In this document: positions 47,046 to 59,269 of the stretch, one piece after another
Layout: each line of letters begins with the position of its first letter
Position numbering within the stretch: position 1 is the stretch's first letter
DNA from: Protonemura montana
Lineage: Eukaryota > Arthropoda > Insecta > Plecoptera > Nemouridae
DNA: 64,000 nucleotides
Assembly (NCBI GenBank): GCA_947568835.1
Contig: OX387612.1
Location: 4,464,001 to 4,528,000, forward strand
Direction of reading: 5' to 3'
Notes under the pieces: model-generated
What the model was told of the DNA's origin: nothing
Database searches by the model: none
Seen by the model: the letters and a program-made list of their open reading frames with translations, nothing else
Position numbers and translations under genes: made by a program

Positions 47046-47862
47046 TTTGTATGGGTGACCGTCATACACATGACCAGTTCTGTTCGGGAGAGATTTGAGG
47101 GATGAAAGTTTAGCAACACTGCGCTGGGTCAGGTATTGGATGGGTGACCATCATACACATGACCAGTTCTGTTCGGGAGAGAGGTTGGAGGGATGAAAGT
47201 TAAGCAACACTGCGCTGAGTCAGGTATTGGATGGGTGACCATCATACACATGAACAATTCTGTTCGGGAGAGATTTGAGGGATGAAAGTTTAGCAACACT
47301 GCGCTGGGTCAGGTATTGGATGGGTGACCATTATACACATGACCAGTTCTGTTCGGGAGAGAGGTTGGAGGGATGAAAGTTAAGCAACACTGCGCTGAGT
47401 CAGGTATTGGATGGGTGACCATCATACACATGACCAGTTCTGTTTGGGAGAGATTTGAGGGATGAAAGTTAAGCAACACTGCGCTGGGTCAGGTATTGGA
47501 TGGGTGACCATCATACACATAACCAGTTATGTTCGGGAGAGAGGTTGGAGCGATGAAAGTTAAGCTACACTGCGCTGGGTCAGGTATTGGATGGGTGACC
47601 ATCATATACATTACCAATTCTGTTAGGGAGAGAGGTTGGAGGGATGAAAGTTAAGCAACACTGCGCTGAGTCAGGTATTGAATGGGTGACCATCATACAC
47701 ATGACCAGTTCTGTTCGGGAGAGAGGTTGAAGGGATGAAAGTTAGTACACCAACTTCACTCGCCTTGCTTATCAACCTCTCGACAGCATTTATTTGTGGA
47801 GGAATCCTGTAGTTCACCTTGTACCGTCCTTCGGAAGGGACATTAAGACGGTGGTCTAAACG
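47046..47862 (+). mobile_element. 5S-derived SINE with seven modules, truncated both ends
   Basis: Seven modules, alternating between a variant that reads GAGAGATTTGAGGGATG and the standard GAGAGAGGTTGGAGGGATG, then the body to CCTTCGGAAGGGACATTAAG. The 5S head start and the 3' tail are missing. Confidence 0.9.
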
Positions 47863-47864
47863 CT

Positions 47865-48675
47865 ATCATTTACGGGTTACAACAGAACTTCTCATTACAC
47901 TGAAACATTAACTAGTTTTATAATGGAGTAGTAAAAGAAAAATAGGTAAATATATTTTTTTAAACAATCGTGACAAAAATCAGCGAGAAGATTTTTCAGC
48001 TCTCTCAACTAATAACTGTCATTGCAGAAACGTTTTGTGTTTGATTGGACTTGATTAAAAACGGCGGCTTGTTCGGCAATAACTCCATGTGTGTACAAAA
48101 GATGAATTTGAACAAAATCGATACTATGCTACTATGCTTTGAAAAGACGTACGAAATAATTTACAGCCCAGAGAACACCCACCGATTTTAAATTAAGTAA
48201 AAAAACAAAAAACTTGTTAAAAAAATCACCATAGTTTCAAATTTGTTCGCAAAAATGTGTACGGGGCAGCAACGCTAATCTCAAAAGATACCGACAAATT
48301 TGGTACGAAGCTCCATGGTTACAGAAATTTTTTATATTTTTTCTTTGAACTGAAAATTGTAAACTTGCCCTTGTCATTTGTTCCAAATTAGTAACTGACC
48401 TCACCGGGACTCGACAGATGCCCTATCGAAACCACATCAGCCAGAAGCCATTAACACCATAAGCCACATCGATGCCATAAATCATCTACCTGAGTCGGCA
48501 CAAATTGATGCAAAGTGCACATTGACCAGCTGTCCCCTGATACATTGGATTAAAACAAAATCAAAGTGCATTCACCAAGAACTTATCATAATAGCTGTTC
48601 TGCAAATAGTATAACTATATAATAAGAAGCCATACTAATAGCAGGCACACTTGCATCAGTTAATACCCCACGAAC
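47865..48675. other. unique DNA
   Basis: No gene proven. Between 48370 and 48545 there are splice-like signals on both strands around short open frames, too short to call. Confidence 0.35.
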
Positions 48676-48684
48676 TCTAAGTAC

Positions 48685-49640
48685 GACTGGGACACGAGAC
48701 ATGGGACATGGGGGCAGGGTCCAGGCAAGGCTGGGACACGAGACATGGGACATTGGGGCATGGGGTCGGGGTCCAGGCAAGACTGGGACACGAGACATGG
48801 GACATGGGGGGCAGGGTCCAGGCAAGGCTGGGACACGAGACATGGGACATGGGGGCAGGGTCCTGGCAAGGCTGGGACACGAGACATGGAACATGAGGGC
48901 AGGGTCCACGTTAGGCAGGGCGCGATGGGACAGGGTGGGTTCTTGGCACGCTGCAAGCACAGCCATGATGTGGTTCATACCCCACGACCTCCAGGCAAGG
49001 CTGGGACACGAGACATGGGGGCAGGGTCTATGTTAGGCAGGGTGCGATGGGACAGGGTGGGTTCTTGGCACGCTGCAAGCACAGCCATGGTGTGGTTCAT
49101 ACCCCACGACCTCCAGACAAGGCTGGGACACGAGACATTGGATATGGGGGCAGGGTCCACGTTAGGCAGGGCGCGATGGGACAGGGTGGGTTCTTGGCAC
49201 GCTGCAATCACAGCTATGGTGTGGTTCATACCCCACGACCTCCAGGCAAGGCTGGGACACGAGACATGGGACATGGGGGCAGGGTCCAGGCATGGCTGGG
49301 ACACGAGACATGGGACATGGAGGCAGGGTCCTGGCAAGGCTGGGACACGAGACATGGGACATGGAGGGCAGGGTCCTGGCAAGGCTGGGACACGAGACAC
49401 GGGACATGGAGGCAGGGTCCAGGCAAGGCTGGGACACGGGACATGGGACATGAGGGCAGGGTCCAGGCAAGGCTGGGACACGGGACATGGGACATGGGGG
49501 CAGGGTCCAGGCAAGGCTGGGACACGAGACATGGGACATGGGGGCAGGGTCCAGGCAGGGCTGAGACACGAGACATGGGACATGGGGGCAGGGTCCACGT
49601 TAGGCAGGGCGCGATGGGACAGGGTGGGTTCTTGGCAATA
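48685..49640 (+). repeat. G-rich 44-bp array with interspersed longer units
   Basis: Units of 44 bp (GGCAAGGCTGGGACACGAGA ... ATGGGGGCAGGGTCCA). Some are interrupted by a longer segment starting CGTTAGGCAGGGCGCGATGG and ending ACCCCACGACCTCCA. It is open in three plus and several minus frames (up to 298 codons) because the repeat lacks stops, so the ORFs are not evidence of a gene. Each unit has G-runs able to form G-quadruplexes. Confidence 0.95.
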
Positions 49641-49644
49641 ATAG

Positions 49645-50320
49645 CAACATACTGTTGTTTACGTGGGTCTGCACGATCTCTCTCATGAAGGTAACTTCTG
49701 TGTGTATGTAAATTATGTAGGTAGACATCTTTACTTAAATGTGGGCTTCAATCTTCCTATTGGGGACAGACCATGTGCGATTGGTGATGTCATCGTAGCC
49801 CCACGCATTTAATCCAATTAAACGATAGAACTCGCAGGTAATACCGTGTTAATGTCTGCAAGAAATGTCGGACGGCACCGTCAAGTGTTCATAATAAGTC
49901 ATTGCTGTCATAAGATTCTAGATAACTCAATCATATTTGCAAGTAGGCATGTCAGTGTCATATTTTTTTTTGTGGTGTCACTGCAGACCAGTTTTGCCAC
50001 TTTAATTCTAATGTAGTTTAGTTCATAATTAGATTGTTAATTAGGGCTGGCCGTGTGTACGGTGACGTCTGTTAAATCGATCTGTTGGCTGGAGACGTTT
50101 AGGTGGGATTGTCTGTAAAGTGACATAAAAAATATCCAAATCCAAACTTGGTGGTAGATCTGAAAATGATTTGTCAAGTAGACGCTAGCAGACTTTCAAT
50201 AGAACATGAAGATATCTTATATCATTCTGGACATTTATAAATATTTCAGAATATTTCGGATATTTACATTTGTGAAAAACTATTTTGGTTTTGATTTCAA
50301 AATATCAAGTGTATAAATAA
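49645..50320. other. unique DNA
   Basis: No gene seen. Confidence 0.4.
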
Positions 50321-50324
50321 AAAT

Positions 50325-50690
50325 ACTTTCACGTGTTCGACTGGGCATGTGACTCTGCCCCAGTGCAACTTTCACGTGTTCGACTGGGCATGTGACTCTG
50401 CCCCAGTGCAACTTTCACGTGTTCGACTGGGCATGTGACTCTGTCCCAGTGCAACTTTCACGTGTTCGACTGGGCTTGTGACTCTGCCTCAGTGCAACTT
50501 TCACGTGTTCGACTGGGCATGTGACTCTGTCCCAGTGCAACTTTCACGTGTTCGACTGGGCATGTGACTCTGTCCCAGTGCAACTTTCACGTGTTCGACT
50601 GGGCATGTGACTCTGTCCCAGTGCAACTTTCACGTGTTCGACTGGGCATGTGACTCTGTCCCAGTGCAACTTTCACGTGTTCGACTGGTA
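50325..50690 (+). repeat. 43-bp tandem array
   Basis: About 8.5 units of 43 bp (CTTTCACGTGTTCGACTGGG ... CCCAGTGCAA), very uniform. CACGTG E-box-type palindromes recur once per unit. Confidence 0.96.
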
Positions 50691-50691
50691 G

Positions 50692-51190
50692 AGTTGCAGT
50701 AATATAATATATTGTATAAAACACATCCGTGAGAGAAGTTACCATTTTAAACCCCTCTTGAGACATTTCTGCCATATGTGCTACTGGAACCAAATGCATA
50801 CGGAAGGATTTGAAATGGGCTAGACAGCAAGTACCTATAACCCTAAAATCTAAATAGCGTTAAAGGCACATGTTCAATTCACGAATCGATTACTAAATTA
50901 TAAATTATTAACCAATATATCGGTTCTAAATTAGCATCACACATAAATTATTTTCTCGGCTTACAATTCATTCGATCGAAGTGTTTGGATACCGCCCATC
51001 AATCATCATCAATCATCACTTATCAATCACTCGACGCTGATTGGTCGTGATTGTGTACCGATAAAATGGGCGTTTTCCTTTTACCATCTAGTTTAATCAA
51101 CTGATTTCGTTTTATTGATCTCCCATGTTTTCCGGCAATATATTTCGGCTTTTGCGGCGTAGAAGATAAACAGAGGAGGTTGACAGGATC
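50692..51190. other. unique DNA
   Basis: No gene seen. 50990-51110 has GATTGG and ATAAAATGGGCG motifs in a promoter-like spacing, unproven. Confidence 0.3.
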
Positions 51191-51192
51191 AC

Positions 51193-51845
51193 GCGGTTTG
51201 GCGTGTTGAAAACACTGGTCTTAGTGAGATCACCTAAGTTAAGCAACACTGCGCTGAGTCAGGTATTGGATGGGTGACCATCATACACATGACCAGTTCT
51301 GTTCGGGTGAGAGGTTGGAGGGATGAAAGTTAAGCAACACTGCGCTGGGTCAGGTATTGGATGGGTGACCATCATACACATGACCAGTTCTGTTTGGGAG
51401 AGAGGTTCGAGGTATGAAAATTAAGCAACACTGCGCTGGGTCAGGTATTGGATGGGTGACCATCATACACATGACCAGTTCTGTTCGGGAGAGAGGTTGG
51501 AGAGATGAAAGTTAAACAACACTGCGCTGGGTCAGGTATTAGATGGGTGACCATCATACACATGACCAGTTCAGTTCAGGAGAGGTTTGAGAGATGAAAG
51601 TTAGTACATCAACTTCACTCGTCTTGCTTATCAACCTCTCAACAGCATGGATTTGTGGAGGAAGCCTGTTGTTCGTGTTGTACTGTCCTTCGGAAGGACG
51701 GTACATAAACTGTTGTTTAGCCAAAGGATACGTAAAGGTACGTGCCGTCACATAGCCCTTCTAGGGAAGGTTCCGGTTCTTAATCGTCATCCTCATTCTA
51801 TAAGACATCTCGTCATATCAGTGCGTCGTTCAAAACCACGAATCA
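51193..51845 (+). mobile_element. full-length 5S-headed SINE with four modules
   Basis: Head GGCGTGTTGAAAACACTGG, four modules, then the body. In the core the usual sequence is replaced by the palindrome GTCCTTCGGAAGGAC, and part of the mid-body is replaced or deleted. The 3' end is CAGTGCGTCGTTCAAAACC. Confidence 0.88.
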
Positions 51846-52255
51846 ATCAACGATGAAAAAAAAATAAATATTAACCTGTGATGAAACATATCAAACAAGG
51901 GGGAAGTTAAACACAATTTGCCATGCGTGATATTCTCCCATATATTGCCTTATCTTATCTGGCAATGTAACTTTATCGTTATCAGAGCTTGCATGAAATA
52001 ATGCGGGTGAAATGGTGAAACGTACACGCATAAACGCGTTTGATACGGACAAAAAGCGTGTCAAACGGTTCAAATATATAGGGCTCATAATTTTCAGAAC
52101 TGCTTGCGCATGTCACACTTTTTCTACTCATATCAAGGCAAGTAGAGTTTCCTTGTTTAATTATGTTCAAAACTATAGTAGATTTGAAGATAAAAAGACA
52201 CGCCCTTGTACCCTTGCAAGATCAGTTGTGCATCGTTGATTTTACAGGTTAAAAA

Positions 52256-52290
52256 ATTGCAGTCACAGCGCTGATGTTAAACTATCTTCG
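52256..52290 (-). repeat. MITE-E terminus beside the 54-bp array
   Basis: GCAGTCACAGCGCTGATGTT followed by AAACTATC matches the end of family E. It lies about 50 bp from the start of the 54-bp array. Confidence 0.55.
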
Positions 52291-52339
52291 CGAAAATTGG
52301 CTAAAAGCACAAGTAAAATTGTATTCTTGAGTTGGTAGC

Positions 52340-53380
52340 AATGCTGGCGACAGACTTTAGCAATGCAGGGGACAGTCCTTGTGCTGGTATCTACTCTCAT
52401 GAGCTAGACTGTAGCAATGCAGGAAACAGTCCTTGTGCTGGTATCTTCTCTCACGGGCTAGACTGTAGCAATGCAGGGGCCAGTCCTTGTGCTGGTATCT
52501 TCTCTCACGGGCTAGACTGTAGCAATGCAGGGGTTGTGCTGGTATCTTCTCTCACGGGCTAGACTGTAGCAATGCAGGGGCCAGTCCTTGTGCTGGTATC
52601 TTCTCTCACGGGCTAGACTGTAGCAATGCTGGGGACAGTCCTTGTGCTGGTATCTTCTCTCACGGGCTAGACTGTAGCAATGCAGGGGACAGTCCTTGTG
52701 CTGGTTTCTTCTCTCACGGGCTAGACTGTAGCAATACAGGGGACAGTCCTTGTGCTGGTATCTTCTCTCACGGGCTAGACTGTAGCAATGCAGGGGCCAG
52801 TCCTTGTGCTGGTATCTTCTCTCACGGGCTAGACTGTAGTAATGCTGGGGACAGTCCTTGTGCTGGTATCTTCTCTCACGGGCTAGACTGTAGTAATGCT
52901 GGGGACAGTCCTTGTGCTGGTATCTTCTCTTACGGGCTAGACTGTAGCAATGCAGGGACAGTCCTTGTGCTGGTATCTTCTCTCACGGGCTAGACTGTAG
53001 TAATGCTGGGGACAGTCCTTGTGCTGGTATCTTCTCTCACGGGCTAGACTGTAGCAATGCAGGGGACAGTCCTTGTGCTGGTATCTTCTCTCACGGGCTA
53101 GACTGTAGCAATGCAGGGGACAGTCCTTGTGCTGGTATCTTCTCTCACGGGCTAGACTGTAGCAATGCTGGGGACAGTCCTTGTGCTGGTATCTTCTCAC
53201 ACGGGCTAGACTGTAGCAATGCTGGGGACAGTCCTTGTGCTGGTATCTTCTCACACGGGCTAGACTGTAGCAATGCTGGGGACAGTCCTTGTGCTGGTAT
53301 CTTCTCACACGGGCTAGACTGTAGCAATGCAGGGGACAGTCCTTGTGCTGGTATCTTCTCTCACGGACTAGACTGTATGG
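52340..53380 (+). repeat. 54-bp tandem array, locus 2
   Basis: About 19 units, the same orientation and almost the same copy number as locus 1 at 10.1 kb. Periodic minus-strand frames (up to 123 codons) are read-through. Confidence 0.97.
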
Positions 53381-53384
53381 ATGG

Positions 53385-54510
53385 TTGTTTTACGCTTGAT
53401 TTCACTAAAATATCTCGGAGTGGTGAGACAGGAGGGAGAAGCTTTTTTATAAGAATTTTCTTCAAGTAATTGTGCGATATTGCAGAAAGAACGATATCTT
53501 CATAATCGAAGAAAGAGCTTACGATTTTGGGCACATAACCAAGCATTACAAACTTGCATGGGGAACTTTTTTTTAAAGCTACAATCCCATGTGTTGCTTT
53601 CAACTTTCGTAGTTGGAGTTACAAGATTAGTGATTTTAATTTCTTCATTTAGCTCAAAATCTAAAGAGAAGCAAATGCCCGTTCATTTCTTATTACCACG
53701 CGCTTTTAACTAAAAGAAAACTCGTAGGATATCCTTGAGAAAAAAATGTGTATCTTTCACATCAGCATTCACCAACAATTTACGCAGATCATCGTGAAGC
53801 AGGAAATATGGTTTAAACTTGAAATTAATTACCGACAATGTAACGATGTTGCTAATTACTTGTGATTGTATTGTTCTTCGGATGAAGCCAGAGTGTTCCT
53901 TTGGTTACTGTAAGAGTACGTCATATTTTTCAGATGTATCCAATGGCCAGGTTGTAATTAATTCTCCTTTTTTAATTCTCAATGTTGAACTCAGAATGAA
54001 ATTGTTTTAGACAGAAATATTTTCTACTTGCGTAGGCCGAGTTGTCTAGCGTCTAGAGTGCAAACATCTTGGACCGTCAGCTGTGAAGTCTTTGACCCAA
54101 GGCAGGAAGACTTAAGAGGGTTGTATCATCTCCATCTTATTTTACTAGGGGATCCAGAATAGCGTTGCTCTAGTGGTGTCAAAATAAGGTGTTTGCACCG
54201 AAAAGTTGTAGAAATTACTGACTTCAAGGTATGGTTGGTTTGCGTTTGACCAATCTTTGCTTATGAGATTTTTGTTTTCATTCAATACGGTGCACTTTTC
54301 CCATTACTTCTTGTCTCAGTTCAGAAAAATAACCAACATATTCGTTTAAATATCCCTCATATATATTAGGAAATACCTTTTTTAGAGATTGTTAAAAAAA
54401 TGCTCTGCTAGGAGGGAGGGATTTTTTTGAAAGTCACACTACAATTTGTGCCCAAATGAGGATAAAAGTCAAGCAAATGATCTAGAAGGTGATCTATTAT
54501 TTGTGCCTTC
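53385..54510. other. unique DNA
   Basis: No gene supported. A+T-rich, short frames only. GGTTGTATCATCTCCATCTT near 54119 is shared with 34623. Confidence 0.4.
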
Positions 54511-54514
54511 ATCT

Positions 54515-55660
54515 ATGACTTGGTAAATCCTTCTGCGCTATGCTTGTGCTTATTGCTAGGTCAATTGCGTGCAGTCCCATATGACAACCAAGTTTTAAGA
54601 TCCTTGTGTGCTATGCTTGTGCTTATTGCTATGTCAATTGTGTGCAGTCCCATATCAAAACCAAGTTTTAAGTTCCTTGTGTGCTATGCTTGTGCTTATT
54701 TCTATGTCAATTGTGTGCAGTCCCATATGATAACCAAGTTTTAAGATCCTTGTGCTATGCTTGTGCTTATTGCTAGGTCAATTGTGTGAAGTCCCATATG
54801 ATAACCAAGTTTTAAGATCCTTGTGTGCTATGCTTGTGCTTATTTCTATGTCAATTGTGTGCAGTCCCATATGATAACCAAGTTTTAAGATCCTTGTGTG
54901 CTATGCTTGTGCTTATTGCTAGGTCAATTGTGTGCAATCCCATATGATAACCAAATTTTAAGATCCTTGTGTGCTATGCTTGTGCTTATTGCTATGTCAA
55001 TTGTGTGCAGTCCCATATGATAACCAAGTTTTAAGATCCTTGTGTGCTATGCTTGTGCTTATTGCTAGGTCAATTGTGTGAAGTCCCATATGATAACCAA
55101 GTTTTAAGATCCTTGTGTGCTATGCTTGTGCTTATTTCTATGTCAATTGTGTGCAGTCCCATATGATAACCAAGTTTTAAGATCCTTGTGCTATGCTTGT
55201 GCTTATTGCTAGGTCAATTGTGTGCAGTCCCATATGATAACCAAGTTTTAAGATCCTTGTGTGCTATGCTTGTGCTTATTGCTATGTCAATTGTGTGAAG
55301 TCCCATATGATAACCAAGTTTTAAGATCCTTGTGTGCTATGCTTGTGCTTATTTCTATGTCAATTGTGTGCAGTCCCATATGATAACCAAGTTTTAAGAT
55401 CCTTGTGCTATGCTTGTGCTTATTGCTAGGTCAATTGTGTGCAATCCCATATGATAACCAAATTTTAAGATCCTTGTGTGCTATGCTTGTGCTTATTGCT
55501 ATGTCAATTGTGTGCAGTCCCATATGATAACCAAGTTTTAAGATCCTTGTGTGCTATGCTTGTGCTTATTGCTATGTCAATTGTGTGCAGTCCCATATGA
55601 TAACCAAGTTTTGAGATCCTAGTGCGCTATGCTTGTGCTTATTGCTATGTCAATTGTGGG
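54515..55660 (+). repeat. 73-bp tandem array
   Basis: About 15.7 units of 73 bp (GCTATGCTTGTGCTTATTGC ... CCATATGATAACCAAGTTTT); some lack GTGT. It resembles the signal-peptide segment of the ORF at 6668. Confidence 0.96.
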
Positions 55661-55664
55661 TAAA

Positions 55665-56310
55665 TTACAAGTAATATATTGACGCAAAACATCCACTCTA
55701 AAGTCATTCAAAGGAGAGAAACGACTCGCCATCACCAAACTTGACTCTCTACAGACATCCAGAAATAAAACCTACCTTAGATCGAAACCGAAACTGGTCA
55801 ACATGTCACGAAACCTCACGTCAGAGAAATTAGCCAAATAGATGGGCGAGAATTTCAATAAAATTATACTAAGGTGTTGAATTGGTGCCCATTGAATACA
55901 AATACACGTTCACATGAGAATGGGTGTTAATGTTTCTATTGTATTGTATACCAGCGGTCCAACCACATCAAACGATGATTCATGATGTTTATACAATCGA
56001 GCTGGTCTTACTAGTGCCGATTGTCAAATATGCATGCCATTCATGAAACGAAATACCAAAATGGAAAGGTGGAGGCGGGGAAGTTTTTAGTTAGTATTTT
56101 ACCTTTCATTTATTACTAAATATTGTTAAACTATGGCTTCGCAAAAGTATTTGAAGTTGCGCTGTAATATGAGCAAAGCGATATATTGGTAGGATAAAGT
56201 GAGAAGCCGGTTCAGTGGATAGATCAAAGCAAAACAGCCCAAATTCACAAAATAAATTCGTAAATTTGTGAATAAAAAGAGATAGAAAACATAAATGGGC
56301 TCAAAAACGC
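55665..56310. other. unique DNA
   Basis: No gene seen. Confidence 0.4.
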
Positions 56311-56314
56311 GGCT

Positions 56315-56573
56315 ACACTAGGATTAATTTGAGTTTGCTACTTTGGTGCTTGTACCAACCAAGAAAACATGACACCATGATGCTACTGTTAACTATCCAA
56401 TTTAAAAGCAACAAAATAATGTTTTTCTTTGGTTGAAACATTTAATAATTTCAGGAAAACAAAATATTTAATGAAAAACAATAAATGTTTATCGACCAAA
56501 GTTAAAATTAATATATTTTGCATTACTTTTAACTTTTATCAGGTTTAGGCAGGAAACCAAGCTTGCAAACTGC
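56315..56573. repeat. 265-bp duplicated segment, copy 2
   Basis: Second copy of 28127-28391. The plus-strand acceptor (TTTTATCAG) is kept, with an open frame of 58 codons behind it. The minus-strand acceptor AG is changed (CTTGG). Confidence 0.88.
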
Positions 56574-57009
56574 TTTTTGGCAGCCAATGCTAGAACACAG
56601 AGAAGAGATTTTTCTGGGGTAAATGAAATTGAAGATTTTGCTCCGCTCGCTACGCTCATCAATCACAAAACCAAAATTTTACTTTTGATACCATTTTGTC
56701 AAAATAACAAATAGATGGATACAAATAATAGATTCGCTGAGTCAAAGCTGTAGCTTGCTTGAAGAAGCTCAACAAACTAAAGCACGTTGACAGGATCAAG
56801 TCACATAAGGAAGCCTTTAGTATTGATTCTATTATTTTACCCCCAGACAACGTGAAATTTGAAAAGGGTCTGCAGTTTATGACGAATTCATGCTAACCGA
56901 TGGTCACCAAGAGTTCATTAACAACAGTCGCAAAAATCATCGCTAATTTTGTAAAATACAGACAAAATCACTACCGATAACTATGAAGTACTTGTTTTGC
57001 TTTTTGGAT

Positions 57010-57645
57010 AAAACGACGCACTGTTTTGACAACGGGTAATGTTGCAGTGGTCTAACGGCGTCGGTGAATGAGTCGATGACGGTGAAAATGATTATGCCGA
57101 GAAGGGAGAAGGGGCAACCCGGTGCTGGCACGTAGCCTACTCCTGTCAAAGACCAAGGGGGCCACCGGCTTAACGTCCCTTCCGAAGGACAGTACAACGT
57201 GAACAGCAGGATTCCTTCACAAATCCATGCTGTCGAGAGGTTGATAAGCAAGGCGAGTGAAGTTGCTGTGCTAACTTTCATCCCTCCAACCTCTCTCCCG
57301 AACAGAACTGATCATGTGTATGAAGGTCGCCCATCCAATACCTGACTCAGCGCAGTGTTGCTTAACTTTCATCCCTCCAGCCTCTCTCCCGAACAGAACT
57401 GGTCATGTGTATGATGGTCACCCATCCAATACCTGACTCAGCGCAGTGTTGCCTAACTTTCATCCCTCCAACCTCTCTCCCGAACAGAACTGGTCATGTG
57501 TATAATGGTCACCCATCCAATACCTGACCCAGCGCAGTGTTGCTTAACTTTCATCCCTCCAACCTCTCTCCCGAACAGAACTGGTAATGTGTATGACGGT
57601 CACCCATCCAATACCGGACCCCGCGCAGTGTTGCCTAACTTCGGT
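57010..57645 (-). mobile_element. full-length 5S-derived SINE with four modules
   Basis: Minus strand: four modules at 57265-57645, body with the core, tail end AAACGACGCACTGTTTTGAC at 57012. The beginning of the head is replaced by GTACACGGGGC. Confidence 0.9.
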
Positions 57646-57654
57646 ACACGGGGC

Positions 57655-57910
57655 TTTCAAATTCTAAGTGCCAGACAGGAGAGTCTTTGATCGATTCATG
57701 TACCTACCCCCACCCCTTCTCATTGCAGGTAAACACTAAAAAAATTATCGCAATTCAATAGATTATACAACGCTGTACAATCAATCAATTCTGACAGCTG
57801 ACATGGTTCAAAGGTATAAATTGACTTTCTTAGTAAATGCGAAGCAAATTCCAATGATTAGAATGCATGCAACTGTGTTTTTGGGACACACTATACCCAG
57901 TAAAAGTAGT
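57655..57910 (+). mobile_element. element related to the 118-bp array, no array
   Basis: TGATCGATTCATG then ACCTACCCCCACCCCTTCTC is a deleted 118-bp monomer. It is followed by GCAGGTAAACAC, AATTCTGACAGCTGACATGG and GCAACTGTGTTTTTGGGACA, the flank seen at 11905-12060. It is a copy of the carrier with less than one monomer. Confidence 0.7.
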
Positions 57911-57911
57911 G

Positions 57912-59060
57912 AGAAGTAATCATAAAAGTTTTGAGAAGTAGGAAACAACAACTATGTGAAATTCTGCAAATCTTTCTTAATTACTCGGTTACCGTTCCCG
58001 AAAATATAACAAAGCGTGAGGACCTATTAATAAAAAGTACCGTTTCTTAAACGTCGACGTCATATTCAAAGCATTAATGGAAAATAACACGAAAGTTATC
58101 AAATTTTCGGAAAAATCATTGTTCGTTTCTCACTATATTAATTTTATCATTGTTTGTGGAACAATCACTGTTGCTATGACTACCAACAGATGCCAACGCG
58201 TGCTCAGCATATAAGCTTGCTTGATTTTATATCTAATTTTAATTGCATCTGGCCGTGTAAAGTGGTAAATAATTGTTCGAATTTCACGAACACGAGCTCA
58301 CAGTAATATTTAAAATTATTAAAAAATTATAAAAAAAAAAAAAAGTAAAAGGCGAATTTCACTTTTTTTTCGATTAAAATGAATATTATTAAATTAACTT
58401 GATATTTAAATTAAATTATTTATTTACATACCTTCGATAAAATACGAACAAAATATTTCAGTCTCAAGCGTTAGATCACCTGGAGTGAAATTCATATAAT
58501 TTACATATTTTGTTACTTTTATAAAATTGAAGTTATTTTCATGGCCTTGTTGCGAACCGAATCAATCAAATTGTTTATTCCTAACGGCATTTGTTGCGCC
58601 ATGTTTACCCCGCCGGTTCCTTCTCTATAACAGACAAAATATTCAACTATTCCCAGAAAACAACATCGAGTTTAGCATTAAATCCACATAAATTCAGAAG
58701 ATAAACGACTTTCACACTAAAAATCCAACTAGCAATGCAAAATTATATAAAAGCTCATCGTTTTTACAACGTAATCGTTGAAAAAATGTATATAATTTAA
58801 AATTTTCAATAACTGCAACAACCAGATAGTGCATTCTAACAAATAAGATGCAAATATATGCCCGTTTGGAGAAATCTGTATTACATTTAAGTATTATTTT
58901 AATAAAAAAAATACCTTTTGTCAACTCACTGTGTATGGTTTTGGTTACAATAGCACTTATGGCAAAAATGGTTTCATGGATCGCTTTAAAATCGTTGGTC
59001 ATTACTTAACATAAACTATGTTTTCTTCACTTATGTCAAATAACCTGGACCGCGGTTGCC
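57912..59060. other. unique AT-rich DNA
   Basis: No gene supported. A 96-codon minus-strand frame at 58712-59002 is A+T-rich and has no recognised domain. Confidence 0.4.
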
Positions 59061-59067
59061 ATCGAGG

Positions 59068-59195
59068 AATTTGAAGCCAAGGTCGCCATCTTGAGAGTCT
59101 ACGATGTTGAGTAAAGAGGACATCAGTAGTTTTCGTGGTTGTTGTAGTGTTTACCACTTTTATGATCAAAATACGATGAAAACGTGTTTCAAAAG
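59068..59195 (-). mobile_element. conserved flank of the 41-bp array element
   Basis: On the minus strand AGACTCTCAAGATGGCGACC matches 6597-6616. On the plus strand CATCAGTAGTTTTCGTGG to GAAAACGTGTTTCAAAA matches 30389-30445. This links the three 41-bp arrays to one family of elements. Confidence 0.7.
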
Positions 59196-59269
59196 TACTA
59201 AAATTAGTATTACAATTAAAGAGACACCTCGGATTAAGGGATTCCTATACATGTTGCCAACAATGGATT

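Noticed and set aside
48586-49688. 298-codon plus-strand and 207-codon minus-strand ORFs
   Set aside because: Several frames on both strands are open at once in the same 44-bp repeat, which is expected of a stop-free minisatellite and not of a gene.
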